In this document: piece after piece, positions 47,289-55,945 of the stretch
Numbering within the stretch: the stretch's first letter is position 1
How the letters are laid out: every line of letters begins with the position of its first letter
Assembly: GCA_963597355.1 (NCBI GenBank)
Contig: CAVBPR010000020.1
Coordinates: 37,010-101,009, forward strand
DNA length: 64,000 nt
DNA from: UMGS1766 sp963597355
GTDB lineage: Bacteria > Bacillota > Clostridia > Oscillospirales > Oscillospiraceae
Reading direction: 5' to 3'
Made by a program: the position numbers and the translations under genes
The notes under the pieces: model-generated
The model's input: only the letters and a program-made list of their open reading frames with translations
What the model was told of the DNA's origin: nothing
Databases searched by the model: none

Positions 47289-48278
47289 ATGCCATACAGT
47301 TCAGAAATCATCCGCCGGGCGGGAAACCGGCTGGAACAGCGCCGGGCGGAACGGGCGGCGGAGCACCGGATGCTCCAAAGCCGCATGTATGCGGAGCTGC
47401 CGGAGCTGCGGCAGATTGACAGCAAGCTCCGCGCCACCATTGCCGCCGTGGCCATGGCCGCCTTTGATCCTTCCGGGGACGTCACCCAGCGGGTGGCGCA
47501 AATGCGGGAGCAGAACCAGAAGCTGCAGCAGCAGCGCCGGGAGCTTCTGACCAGTCATGGCTACGCCCCCGACTGCCTGGACGACAAGCCGATCTGCCGC
47601 CGCTGCGACGACCGGGGCTGGATCGGCAGCCAGATGTGCGAGTGCCTGAAAACCCTGTGCGCCGAGGAGGAGATCGCCAGCCTTTCCTCCATGCTGGATT
47701 TGGGGGAGCAGAGCTTTGAAACCTTCTTTCTGGACTGGTATTCCACCGATTTCATTCCCTCCCTCGGCACATCGGCCCGGGAGCAGATGGCCCAGATCAA
47801 GGGCATCTGCCAGAACTACGCGGAAAAATTCGGCAAGTTTGTGCTCCACAATCTGTTTCTCTCCGGCGCTCCCGGACTGGGAAAAACCTTCCTCTCCGCC
47901 TCCATCGCCCGAGTGGTCTGCGAGGCGGGGTACAGCGTGGTCTACGACACCGCCGTGCACATCTTCTCCGGCTTTGAAGACGCCCGCTTCGGCCGGGGCA
48001 ACGGGGCAGAGGAGGCCACCCAGCGGTATCTCTCCTGCGACCTGCTGATTCTGGACGATCTGGGCAGTGAGCTCACCAGCTCCATGACCCAATCCGCCCT
48101 CTACACCCTGATCAACACCCGGCTGATGGAGGACAAGCACACGGTGATTTCCTCCAACCTGTCTCTGGAGGATGTGCGGGCACGGTACCAGCCCATGATC
48201 GCCTCCCGACTGGAAGGGGAATACGAACCCCTGTTCTTCGTGGGCGAGGACATCCGCCTCCAGCGCAAGGCAAGATAA
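47289..48278 (+). CDS. DnaC/DnaI-like helicase loader ATPase
   Basis: 329 residues. Residues 1-100 are helical with a Cys cluster (CRRCDDRGWIGSQMCECLKTLC, four cysteines in CxxC-like spacing, a likely zinc site as in DnaI). The AAA+ domain has Walker A SGAPGLGKTFLSA (about 195), Walker B LLILDDLGSEL (about 259) and an arginine in SRLEGEYEPL. It loads the DnaB hexamer. The pairing with DnaD supports a chromosomal primosome role. Confidence 0.93.
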   Translation: MPYSSEIIRRAGNRLEQRRAERAAEHRMLQSRMYAELPELRQIDSKLRATIAAVAMAAFDPSGDVTQRVAQMREQNQKLQQQRRELLTSHGYAPDCLDDKPICRRCDDRGWIGSQMCECLKTLCAEEEIASLSSMLDLGEQSFETFFLDWYSTDFIPSLGTSAREQMAQIKGICQNYAEKFGKFVLHNLFLSGAPGLGKTFLSASIARVVCEAGYSVVYDTAVHIFSGFEDARFGRGNGAEEATQRYLSCDLLILDDLGSELTSSMTQSALYTLINTRLMEDKHTVISSNLSLEDVRARYQPMIASRLEGEYEPLFFVGEDIRLQRKAR

Positions 48279-48326
48279 TTCTTTTTTCCCTTTGCCGGAA
48301 CAAGAAATTTCATCCATTACAAACGC

Positions 48327-48358
48327 AAAAATCGCTGTCCTTTGACAGCGATTTTTTT
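48327..48358 (+). terminator. Terminator of the dnaD-dnaC-like operon
   Basis: AAAAATCGCTGTC, loop CTTT, GACAGCGATTTTT, continuing T. Confidence 0.9.
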
Positions 48359-48380
48359 ATTTGGAAAAGCACTTTTCTCC

Positions 48381-48409
48381 TTGTTATCCCCCGGTGCTTG
48401 TGCTACTAT
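48381..48409 (+). promoter_or_regulatory. Promoter of the LOTUS/DUF3825 protein gene
   Basis: TTGTTA, 17 bp, TACTAT, 45 bp before the ATG. Confidence 0.6.
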
Positions 48410-48453
48410 TTTAGATGTAGAAATTTTCTTTTCAGGAGATTGGAGGCCGCCAT

Positions 48454-51372
48454 ATGTCTACTGAAACTAACCATAAAATGCTCCCCGCTTCCCTTCCCAG
48501 CCGGTTTGCCGACATCAAGCAGGAGTCCCTTGCCCTGCGTCAGCTGGCAGGTCTGCTGGATCTGATCAAGCTGAACGAGGAATGCCTCGCCACCATCGAA
48601 TCCAACTACTCCGCCGCCATTCAGTGGGGCGGAATGTATGAGAATGTGGACCTGGGCTGTCTGTGCTTCGACTCCGGCCTGTTCACCGCCTCCGGCAAGC
48701 GGATCTATATCGGCATTCGCCAGCGGGACGAATTCTGGCACCTGGACTGCGCCATTCGCCGGGACAAAGAGGCTCTGGAATCCCTGGGGCAGCTGCTGCG
48801 CCCCAACGACGGAACCGACTCCGGCGACGACTCCGCCACGGATGCCGCCCCAGCTCCTTTCACCAATCAGGAACCAACCCCCGAAGAAAGCCCTGCCGAT
48901 GCTCCGGAGGAAGCTGCCCCTTCTGCCGACGCTGACCCTGGCGACCCCGGGGACGGCATTCCCTTCGACGACGAGCCGCCCACCAATACTGTGCCCGCCT
49001 CTCTGGAACATGCCAGTGACCTGTTTTTACAAAAAGAGGAAGGCGCCGGAAAAGGCATCCCTGCGGACGATTGTCCGCAGGGAGAGGACACTCCTGTGCA
49101 AAACTCCAACTCGGATGCAAATTCTTCCGCTGATGAGGAAGAATTATCCCCAGATTCTGTGGAAACTCCGGTGGAAAACGGGCAAAACCCGGACAATCCA
49201 CCGGAAGCAGTGGTGCTCAAGGAGGACAATTCCACAGATTCTGTGGATTTCGACGCACCCCCAACCAGCTGGAGCCAGGTGCTGCTGCCCCGGTATCCCA
49301 CCCAGGAATTTCTGGCATTGGCGCTGGGGTATGAGGACAAGATTCTGCCCCGGGCGGATTTCCAGCAGATCTTCAAGGATTACACCACAGCCTTCGATGC
49401 CACGAAAAACGGCGACACGGAAAACGGCATTCGTCGGGTGGTGGGAAAACCTCAATTCTCCTTCCTCCTCAGCCGAACCACGCCTCAAGGTGAACCGCTG
49501 GTGCTGACCTTTGTGCCCAACAAGCCCCGGGAGGGGGACAAAAATCCCCGCCCCTGGTTCTGCAACCGCCTTACCAAATTCTGGCCGCCGAAGCACACCG
49601 TTCCCGTGGCGGGCTACGGTGAAGCAGAGAAGCCGGAAGTACCTGTCCCGGCAGAGCCGCCCCGACAGGAGGAGGACGCTCCGGCGCAGCCCGTCCATCT
49701 GCTGGACTCGGTTCAGGCGCAACTGATTTACGACACGCTGGTGCCTCCCTACCGCCCCGGAGAAACCGTCCTGCTGAGCAAGCTGGGACAGCAGCTGAGC
49801 ACCCACGGCATTAAATGCCACGACTTTGGCTACAATTCCTTCCTGCAAATGCTGTCGGATTTGCCGGATCTGTTCACCATCACCTCCATTACGCCAGACA
49901 GCGGCACCGCCCTGATCTATCAGGCAACCATTCTGCCCTGGGCAGAGGAAGATTCCGCCCCCAAAGCGGAAGAACAAAGCAAAGACAATGCGCCAGCAGA
50001 TTCCACAGATTCCGCCGATTCTTCCACACCTCCCTTCTCCATGACCGATCGGCAAATCGAGTTCTCCGTTACCCAGCGGGACATGCTTTCCCGGCTGGTA
50101 AACGGAGAAGGCGTGTTCGACACCACCGCCGTTCCTCTGACTGCCGAGCAGGTCATCGAAGTGCGCAACAGCTACGACGCCGCCGTTGCGGAGGGGAAAC
50201 TGTCCTACGATTCCGAATACGACTGCTACAGCTTCCCCCTCACCCTTCTGGCCCAGGACGGAAGCGCCATCAGCGCCAACATTCGCCGGGGCAACAACCC
50301 GAAAAAAGCCCCCTGGTTCGTCTGTTATATCCGCAAGGAGCGCGCTCAGGGCGTTCGTCCCAAGGATCGGCTGACCAACTTTGCCTTCCTTGGTGATTTT
50401 CAGGACTTCCTCCAGTCTCTCGCGGATCACGCTGAGGCGGAACAGTGGAGCTTCAGCGGGGAAAACGGTGACTTCTCCATCCTGTGGAACTACATCCGCT
50501 ACACCTTCTACCGGCTGGAATTTGAGAACAAAATTGTCATCGACGAGGAAAACGGCTATGCCGCCTTCGACACCGGTCTGCTGAGCCGCCGGTTCGGCGA
50601 CCCGCTGTTCGCTGTGTTTGAACCCAACCACAACAGCAAGGGAAAGCAGAAATGGAAATTCAACTGCTTCTGCTCCACCTTCCAGGAAGGCACCCCTGCC
50701 GAGCGAAACACCGCCGCAAAGCTGACGGTGAAGCCCCAGATGCCCTCCTATTTCACCAATATTTACGACACCATCTTCGACCCGGATTCGGAAATGCAGG
50801 TCAACTACGAGCACATCTTCCGGGACAATCTGGAGCGCTTCCCCCTGCGCTGGGTTCACGCCCAGTGCGACAGCTGGCCCCGCACCCACTCCATTATGAT
50901 GCAGATTGACGCAGTGGAAGCAAAAATCACCGAGGAAAAGAAGGTCAACGGCACGGACTCACCCCTTCTGAATTCTCTGCTTCTCCAGCGCAAAACCCTG
51001 TTCAAGCAGTTGGGCGCCGCCGTGAACGACACTGCAGACGACGACATGCAAACCCTGTTTGACAACATGATCTACAACCTGCGGGGCTGCATCGAGAAAA
51101 CCCTGATGCGCAGCCGCCGGAACCATCAGCTGGCAGAGCCCTGCTTCTTCCCCACCCGCAACGTGATGAGCATGCTGCTGCCCATCCGTCTGTTCCGTTC
51201 CGACTCGCCGGATCTGGCGCTGGTGCTGGAGCGCCAGAAGAGCACGATCTACATTGGCCGCACCGTGATCACCATGGCCATGGCCTACAAGAACGCCCGT
51301 CTGATCCGCCGCTTCAGCAGCGACTGGCTGAACAACTACTCGATTCAGGACGACGACACCGACGAGGATTAA
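48454..51372 (+). CDS. Large cytoplasmic protein with LOTUS-like and DUF3825-like domains and a triplicated module
   Basis: 972 residues, no signal peptide or membrane segment. Layout by eye: module copy 1 at about 42-107 (NYSAAIQWGG...CFDSGLF...GKRIYIGIR); an acidic disordered linker 117-270; copy 2 at about 300-380 (DYTTAFDATKNG...FSFLLSRTTPQGE...RPWFCNRL); an OST-HTH/LOTUS-like winged helix at about 425-495 (LLSKLGQQLS, FGYNSFLQMLSDLPDLFTI); a second acidic linker; copy 3 at about 562-632 (RNSYDAAVAEGK...YSFPLTLLAQDGS...APWFVCYIR); and a DUF3825-like domain at about 637-965 (FAFLGDFQDFLQSLADHA, ILWNYIRYTFYRLEFENKI, YAAFDTGL). LOTUS domains bind RNA, so an RNA-linked role is the best guess. 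The gene has its own promoter and ends in a parS-containing terminator just before parA. Confidence 0.75.
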   Translation: MSTETNHKMLPASLPSRFADIKQESLALRQLAGLLDLIKLNEECLATIESNYSAAIQWGGMYENVDLGCLCFDSGLFTASGKRIYIGIRQRDEFWHLDCAIRRDKEALESLGQLLRPNDGTDSGDDSATDAAPAPFTNQEPTPEESPADAPEEAAPSADADPGDPGDGIPFDDEPPTNTVPASLEHASDLFLQKEEGAGKGIPADDCPQGEDTPVQNSNSDANSSADEEELSPDSVETPVENGQNPDNPPEAVVLKEDNSTDSVDFDAPPTSWSQVLLPRYPTQEFLALALGYEDKILPRADFQQIFKDYTTAFDATKNGDTENGIRRVVGKPQFSFLLSRTTPQGEPLVLTFVPNKPREGDKNPRPWFCNRLTKFWPPKHTVPVAGYGEAEKPEVPVPAEPPRQEEDAPAQPVHLLDSVQAQLIYDTLVPPYRPGETVLLSKLGQQLSTHGIKCHDFGYNSFLQMLSDLPDLFTITSITPDSGTALIYQATILPWAEEDSAPKAEEQSKDNAPADSTDSADSSTPPFSMTDRQIEFSVTQRDMLSRLVNGEGVFDTTAVPLTAEQVIEVRNSYDAAVAEGKLSYDSEYDCYSFPLTLLAQDGSAISANIRRGNNPKKAPWFVCYIRKERAQGVRPKDRLTNFAFLGDFQDFLQSLADHAEAEQWSFSGENGDFSILWNYIRYTFYRLEFENKIVIDEENGYAAFDTGLLSRRFGDPLFAVFEPNHNSKGKQKWKFNCFCSTFQEGTPAERNTAAKLTVKPQMPSYFTNIYDTIFDPDSEMQVNYEHIFRDNLERFPLRWVHAQCDSWPRTHSIMMQIDAVEAKITEEKKVNGTDSPLLNSLLLQRKTLFKQLGAAVNDTADDDMQTLFDNMIYNLRGCIEKTLMRSRRNHQLAEPCFFPTRNVMSMLLPIRLFRSDSPDLALVLERQKSTIYIGRTVITMAMAYKNARLIRRFSSDWLNNYSIQDDDTDED

Positions 51373-51380
51373 CCAGCCTC

Positions 51381-51415
51381 AAAATGGAGTGTTTCACGTG
51401 AAACACTCCATTTTT
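51381..51415 (+). terminator. Perfect palindromic terminator with parS at its core
   Basis: A 34-bp perfect inverted repeat (AAAATGGAGTGTTTCAC and its complement) ends in a T-run, eight bases after the upstream stop codon. Its centre is the 16-bp parS. Confidence 0.7.
51390..51405. promoter_or_regulatory. parS: parS site 1
   Basis: TGTTTCACGTGAAACA, an exact match to the universal Firmicutes ParB (Spo0J) nucleation site. It is the core of the terminator palindrome. Confidence 0.95.
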
Positions 51416-51512
51416 CGTTGTCGAATAAAATTCACTTCCCTGTGCCAAGGATAGAATCACGACCATTTTATTTCATTGTCGTTTTTTTCAAAAATACAGT
51501 TTTCTACTTAAA

Positions 51513-51545
51513 AAGCCGGATTGTTTCACGTGAAACATCCGGCTT
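51513..51545. repeat. Extended inverted repeat around parS 2
   Basis: AAGCCGGA and TCCGGCTT flank the parS, with one unpaired T at 51521. The palindrome extends about 8 bp on each side beyond the ParB site, as at site 1. Confidence 0.8.
51522..51537. promoter_or_regulatory. parS: parS site 2
   Basis: TGTTTCACGTGAAACA, exact consensus, 14 bp upstream of the parA -35 box. ParB spreading from here could repress the promoter. Confidence 0.95.
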
Positions 51546-51550
51546 TCACC

Positions 51551-51579
51551 TTGCAATTCATGGGTGATTATTCTATAAT
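51551..51579 (+). promoter_or_regulatory. Promoter of parA
   Basis: TTGCAA, 17 bp, perfect TATAAT; start codon 39 bp downstream. Confidence 0.75.
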
Positions 51580-51617
51580 ATACGATGTATGAATATCTGC
51601 TTCAGGAGGGAATTTTT

Positions 51618-52370
51618 ATGGCGAAACGAATTGTAGTTGCCAATCAAAAGGGCGGCGTTGGCAAAACCACGACGGCGGTAAATCTGGCGGCCGCGCTCCA
51701 CGAGGCAGATCAGCGGGTATTGCTGGCGGACTTCGACCCCCAAGGCAATGCCACCTCCGGTTTTGGCGTGGACAAAAACAACGTCTCCCCTAATATCTAT
51801 GATGTTCTCATCGGCAAGGCCGACTGTGCCTCCGCCATTGTGAACACCCCTTACGGGGATGTGCTCCCCTCCAACAAGGCGCTGGCCGGCGCCGCCATTG
51901 AGCTGGTGGAGATGGAGGACCGGGAACATCTGCTGTCCAACGCATTGGACGCGGTGGAAGAAAATTACGACTACATCATCATCGACTGCCCTCCCTCTCT
52001 GGAGCTGCTGACTCTGAACGGCATTGTGGCCGCCAAAAGCGTGCTGATCCCCGTGCAGTGCGAATACTACGCTCTGGAGGGACTCAGCGACCTGATGAGC
52101 ACTCTGCGGCTGGTGCGGCGGCGGCTGAATCCGGAAATTGACGTGGAAGGCGTGCTTCTGACCATGTACAATGGCCGCACCAACCTGAGTATGCAGGTGG
52201 CAGAGGAAGTCAAGCGGTTCTTCAAGGGCAAGGTGTATTCCACGGTAATTCCCCGAAACACCCGTCTGGCGGAAGCCCCCAGCCACGGAAAACCGGTGAT
52301 TGCCTACGACAAATGGAGCAAGGGCGCTGCCGCCTATCAGGCGCTGGCGAAGGAAGTTCTGGAGGCATAA
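51618..52370 (+). CDS. parA: Chromosome partitioning ATPase ParA/Soj
   Basis: 250 residues from the ATG at 51618 (behind AGGAGGG). Deviant Walker A KGGVGKTTTAVN at about 10-21 immediately at the N-terminus, so it is the short Soj type without an HTH domain. Walker A' DFDPQGNATSGFG and switch IIDCPPSLELLTLN are intact. It binds DNA as an ATP dimer, is stimulated by ParB and in Firmicutes also regulates DnaA. Three parS sites flank the parA-parB segment. Confidence 0.96.
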   Translation: MAKRIVVANQKGGVGKTTTAVNLAAALHEADQRVLLADFDPQGNATSGFGVDKNNVSPNIYDVLIGKADCASAIVNTPYGDVLPSNKALAGAAIELVEMEDREHLLSNALDAVEENYDYIIIDCPPSLELLTLNGIVAAKSVLIPVQCEYYALEGLSDLMSTLRLVRRRLNPEIDVEGVLLTMYNGRTNLSMQVAEEVKRFFKGKVYSTVIPRNTRLAEAPSHGKPVIAYDKWSKGAAAYQALAKEVLEA

Positions 52371-52373
52371 GAA

Positions 52374-52952
52374 ATGGAAGAACGGCAGGAAACCCTTGTA
52401 GCCCAGCCAGAGCAGGTCAACGACAGCCCTGCGCCGGACTGGAAGTTTTTGACCAACATCGACCAGCAGGGCCTCAACGCCGCCAATCGGGAGACCTATT
52501 TCACCCCCATGCTGAACCTTTATTTCGCAATTGGCATGGCCCTGATCCTGTTCGGAATTTTTCTTTCCTTTTTTGCCGGTATGCTGGTTTTCAGCATTAT
52601 CTGGGTTGTCATGGGCGGACTGGTGCTCACCAGCCGGGAGAAATTCCCCCAGTGGATGATTGCCCATCAGGTGAAGAAGCTGGAGGACACCTACCACATC
52701 AAAGAGATCCCCTTTGCTGAAATCTTCTGGCCTCAGGGGGTCAGCGCAACCAATCGGTTCACCTCCAGCCACATTGACCTGCGGTATGAACAGGTGACCC
52801 GCATTGTGCAAAACAACGGTTATTTACTGCTGCTCACGAAGGACAGACGATGCGTTCCCGTTCATTTGGATGATGTGGAAAATCATGAGGATTTTGTGGA
52901 ATACATCCGTTCCAAGTGTCCAAAAGCCCGGTTCAAAAACCGAAGAGGTTGA
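52374..52952 (+). CDS. YcxB-like two-helix membrane protein
   Basis: 192 residues, three bases after parA. Two hydrophobic helices (about 46-62 and 64-82) form a hairpin. The C-terminal part (about 125-185: HIDLRYEQVTRIVQNNGYLLLLTKDRRCVPVHLDDV) looks like the PH-like YcxB C-terminal domain (PF14317). The function is unknown. Its insertion between parA and parB, which are usually adjacent, is unusual; co-transcription with parA is likely. Confidence 0.75.
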   Translation: MEERQETLVAQPEQVNDSPAPDWKFLTNIDQQGLNAANRETYFTPMLNLYFAIGMALILFGIFLSFFAGMLVFSIIWVVMGGLVLTSREKFPQWMIAHQVKKLEDTYHIKEIPFAEIFWPQGVSATNRFTSSHIDLRYEQVTRIVQNNGYLLLLTKDRRCVPVHLDDVENHEDFVEYIRSKCPKARFKNRRG

Positions 52953-52953
52953 G

Positions 52954-53016
52954 TTATCCACAGGCTTTATCCACTTATCCACGGTTTTGTACACATTTTT
53001 CACAGAGTTTTCCACA
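52954..53016 (+). promoter_or_regulatory. Cluster of DnaA-box-like 9-mers
   Basis: TTATCCACA (52954-52962, perfect DnaA box), TTATCCACT (52967-52975), TTATCCACG (52975-52983) and TTTTCCACA (53008-53016), all in the same orientation within 63 bp, followed by AT-rich sequence and parS 3. This could be a DnaA-binding regulatory site or part of an origin. Confidence 0.6.
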
Positions 53017-53065
53017 ATTGCTGTGAGTTTTGCACCTGTGCAAAATTGAAATCAAAAAAACAACT

Positions 53066-53081
53066 TGTTTCACGTGAAACA
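53066..53081. promoter_or_regulatory. parS: parS site 3
   Basis: TGTTTCACGTGAAACA, exact consensus, 25 bp upstream of the parB start codon. Unlike sites 1 and 2 it has no extended flanking palindrome. Confidence 0.95.
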
Positions 53082-53106
53082 TTCCTATAGAAGGTGAAAA
53101 TAGAAA

Positions 53107-54000
53107 ATGGCAAAGAAAAGAGAATCCGGTTTAGGCCGGGGACTGGACGCCCTGCTGGGCGCCCCCTCTTCCCTGCTGGACAACCCGGAAACCTCCGGCG
53201 TGACCATGCTCCCCATCGCCAAGGTGGAGGCCAACGCCGCCCAGCCCCGGAAACAATTTGACGGGGCGGCGCTGGACGACCTGGCAGACAGCATCGCCAC
53301 CCACGGCATCCTGCAGCCCATCACCGTACGGAGATTGCAGTCCGGCTACTACCAGATCATTTCCGGTGAGCGCCGCTGGCGGGCCGCCCGTCAGGCAGGA
53401 CTGAAGGAAGTGCCGGTGCTGATCATCGAGGCAGACGACCGGAAGGTCATGGAACTGTCCCTGATTGAAAACCTCCAGCGGGAGGATCTGAACCCCATGG
53501 AGGAGGCCGCCGGCTTCCAGAAGCTGATGCAGGACTTTCAGCTGACCCAGGAGGAATGCGCTCAGCGGGTGGGCAAATCCCGCCCCGCCATCGCCAACGC
53601 CCTGCGGCTGATGGCTCTGCCGGAGTCCATTCAGGCCATGGTGGAGGAAGGCCGGATTTCTGCCGGTCACGCCCGAGCCCTTCTGGCGGTGAATCAGCCG
53701 GAAAAACAGCAGGCGCTGGCGGAAAAGATCGCCGAGGACGACCTGTCGGTTCGCCAGACGGAACAGCTGGTGAAAAAGCTGAACACACCGGAGGAAGAAG
53801 CAAAGCCGGTGAAAAAAGACCCCCTCGCCGTGGATTATGCCGCCGTGGCCGCCAAGGAGCTGGGAGACAAGCTGGGCCGGAAGGTAAAAATCGTCTCCGG
53901 CAAGCGGAAAGGCCGGCTGGAGCTGGAATATTACGGTGTAGACGACCTGAACGACCTGCTGGACGCGCTGGCACTGCTGAAAAAGTATCAGAAGAAGTAA
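53107..54000 (+). CDS. parB: Chromosome partitioning protein ParB/Spo0J
   Basis: 297 residues. It starts with the Lys/Arg-rich motif GLGRGLDALLG that stimulates ParA. The CTP-binding ParB N-domain has QPRKQFD, ISGERRWRAARQAG and the LIENLQREDLNPMEEA (ENxQR) motif. The HTH (TQEECAQRVGKSRPAIANALRLMALP) reads the parS sites found here. The C-terminal dimerisation domain closes the protein (KIVSGKRKGRLELEYYGVDDLNDLLDAL). It loads SMC and segregates origins. Confidence 0.96.
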   Translation: MAKKRESGLGRGLDALLGAPSSLLDNPETSGVTMLPIAKVEANAAQPRKQFDGAALDDLADSIATHGILQPITVRRLQSGYYQIISGERRWRAARQAGLKEVPVLIIEADDRKVMELSLIENLQREDLNPMEEAAGFQKLMQDFQLTQEECAQRVGKSRPAIANALRLMALPESIQAMVEEGRISAGHARALLAVNQPEKQQALAEKIAEDDLSVRQTEQLVKKLNTPEEEAKPVKKDPLAVDYAAVAAKELGDKLGRKVKIVSGKRKGRLELEYYGVDDLNDLLDALALLKKYQKK

Positions 54001-54058
54001 GTGAATCGTAAATTGATCAAAAATAGATTCCAACCGATAAAAGGAGAGAGAACCACCC

Positions 54059-55453
54059 ATGTTAGACATTAAATTTGTTCGTGAAAACCCCGAAATTGTC
54101 AAACAGAACATCAAAAATAAATTTCAGGACGCTAAGCTGCCTCTGGTGGATGAAGTAATTGAGCTTTACAGCCAGCAGCTGAAAGCCAAGCAGGATGCCG
54201 AAGCCCTGCAAGCCAACCGCAACGCCCTGTCCAAGCAGATCGGCGTGCTGAAGGGCAAGGCGAAGAAGGAGCCGGAGAAGGCAGCCGAGTATGAAGCTCA
54301 GGCCGCCGAAATTCAGGCTCAGGTGACGGCTGAGTCGGAACAGCGGGAGGCACTGGAGAAGCAGGCCGACGAGCTGGCGGTTCGGGTGCGGGACATCATG
54401 ATGAAGATCCCCAACATCATCGACCCCAGCGTGCCCATCGGCCCGGACGACTCCTGCAACGTGGAGGTTCAGCGCTTTGGTGAGGCCAAGGTGCCGGAGT
54501 TCGACATCCCCTATCACGCTGACATCATGGGCATGTTCAACGGCCTGGATCTGACCAGCGCCCGCCGGGTCAGCGGCACCGGCTTCTACTACCTGCTGGG
54601 TGACATCGCCCGTCTCCACGAGGCAGTTCTGGCCTATGCCCGGGACTTTATGATCAACAAGGGCTTCACCTATGTGATTCCTCCCTACATGATCCGTGGC
54701 GAAATGGTAGAGGGCGTAATGTCCTTCCCGGAAATGGACGCCATGATGTACAAAATCGAAGACCCGGACAACAAAGACCCGAAAAACAGCCTGTATTTGA
54801 TCGGCACCAGCGAGCACTCCATGATTGCCCGCTTCAACGGTCAGATTATCCCTGCAGAGGAACTGCCCCTGACCCTGACCTCCTACTCCCCCTGCTTCCG
54901 GAAGGAAAAGGGCTCTCACGGGCTGGAAGAGCGGGGCGTGTACCGCATTCACCAGTTTGAAAAGCAGGAAATGATTGTCATCTGCCGTCCGGAAGAGAGC
55001 ATGGACTGGTACGAAAAGCTGTGGAAGAACTCCGTGGAGCTGTTCCGTTCTCTGGACATTCCCGTCCGCCAGCTGGAGTGCTGCTCCGGCGACCTGGCTG
55101 ACCTGAAGGTGAAGAGCTGCGACATCGAGGCATGGTCTCCCCGTCAGCAGAAGTATTTCGAGGTCTGCTCCTGCTCCAACCTGGGTGACGCTCAGGCCCG
55201 CCGCCTCGGCATCCGCTTCAAGGAGAACTATGAAACCACCGACAAGAAGGGCAACACGGTGGTGAAGAGCCGCACGGTTCTGGCTCACACCCTGAACAAC
55301 ACCTGCGTGGCACCTCCCCGCATGCTGATCGCCTTCCTGGAAAACAACCTGCAGGCCGACGGCAGCGTGGTGATTCCTGAAGTTCTGCGCCCCTACATGG
55401 GCGGCAAGGAAAAGCTGGAGAAGGCAAAGACCTATATTCCGGCTCAGAACTGA
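54059..55453 (+). CDS. serS: Seryl-tRNA synthetase
   Basis: 464 residues, somewhat longer than the common 420-430 because of extra loops (e.g. around MMYKIEDPDNKDPKN). The N-terminal coiled-coil arm (about 30-105) contacts the tRNA-Ser variable arm. Class II motif 2 is CFRKEKGSHGLEERGVYRIHQFEK and motif 3 LNNTCVAPPRMLIAFLENN. No T-box leader is visible upstream; it follows parB by 58 bp. Confidence 0.97.
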   Translation: MLDIKFVRENPEIVKQNIKNKFQDAKLPLVDEVIELYSQQLKAKQDAEALQANRNALSKQIGVLKGKAKKEPEKAAEYEAQAAEIQAQVTAESEQREALEKQADELAVRVRDIMMKIPNIIDPSVPIGPDDSCNVEVQRFGEAKVPEFDIPYHADIMGMFNGLDLTSARRVSGTGFYYLLGDIARLHEAVLAYARDFMINKGFTYVIPPYMIRGEMVEGVMSFPEMDAMMYKIEDPDNKDPKNSLYLIGTSEHSMIARFNGQIIPAEELPLTLTSYSPCFRKEKGSHGLEERGVYRIHQFEKQEMIVICRPEESMDWYEKLWKNSVELFRSLDIPVRQLECCSGDLADLKVKSCDIEAWSPRQQKYFEVCSCSNLGDAQARRLGIRFKENYETTDKKGNTVVKSRTVLAHTLNNTCVAPPRMLIAFLENNLQADGSVVIPEVLRPYMGGKEKLEKAKTYIPAQN

Positions 55454-55555
55454 ATTTTTTCAGGAAGAGCGGCAGAATTTTCCTTTTCTCTTCTGCCGTT
55501 TCTCTCCCTGCAAGGGAAAACAAACGAAAAATTGCAAAGAAAGAAGATGTATTCC

Positions 55556-55939
55556 ATGAAAAAACCAAGCTGGATGGACGATTTTAAGGCCTTTATCGCC
55601 CGGGGCAATGTGATGGACATGGCCGTCGGCGTTGTCATCGGCGGCGCATTCACCGCCATTGTCACCGCACTGGTGGAGTGCGTCATCAACCCCATCATCG
55701 GTCTGATCTGCGGCGGCATTGATTTCTCCGGTCTGACCATCGGCCTGTTCCCCATCGGCGGACTGGTCAGCGCCGTGATCAACTTCCTGTGCATCGCCTT
55801 TGTGGTGTTCTGGATGACCCGCATGGTGCACAAGGTCACCGACCGGAACAAAAAAGAGGAACCGGCTCCCGCCGAGCCGGCGCCCACCAAGGAAGAGCTG
55901 CTGCTGACCGAGATCCGCGACCTGCTGAAGGAGAAATAA
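55556..55939 (+). CDS. mscL: Large-conductance mechanosensitive channel
   Basis: 127 residues from the ATG at 55556 (AAAGAAG upstream; an in-frame ATG at 55547 is an alternative). N-terminal DDFKAFIARGNVMDMAVGVVIGGAFTAIV is the MscL gate helix; a second helix (LVSAVINFLCIAFVVFWMTRM) and a charged C-terminal bundle follow. Pentameric osmotic safety valve. Confidence 0.96.
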   Translation: MKKPSWMDDFKAFIARGNVMDMAVGVVIGGAFTAIVTALVECVINPIIGLICGGIDFSGLTIGLFPIGGLVSAVINFLCIAFVVFWMTRMVHKVTDRNKKEEPAPAEPAPTKEELLLTEIRDLLKEK

Positions 55940-55945
55940 ATCGAG

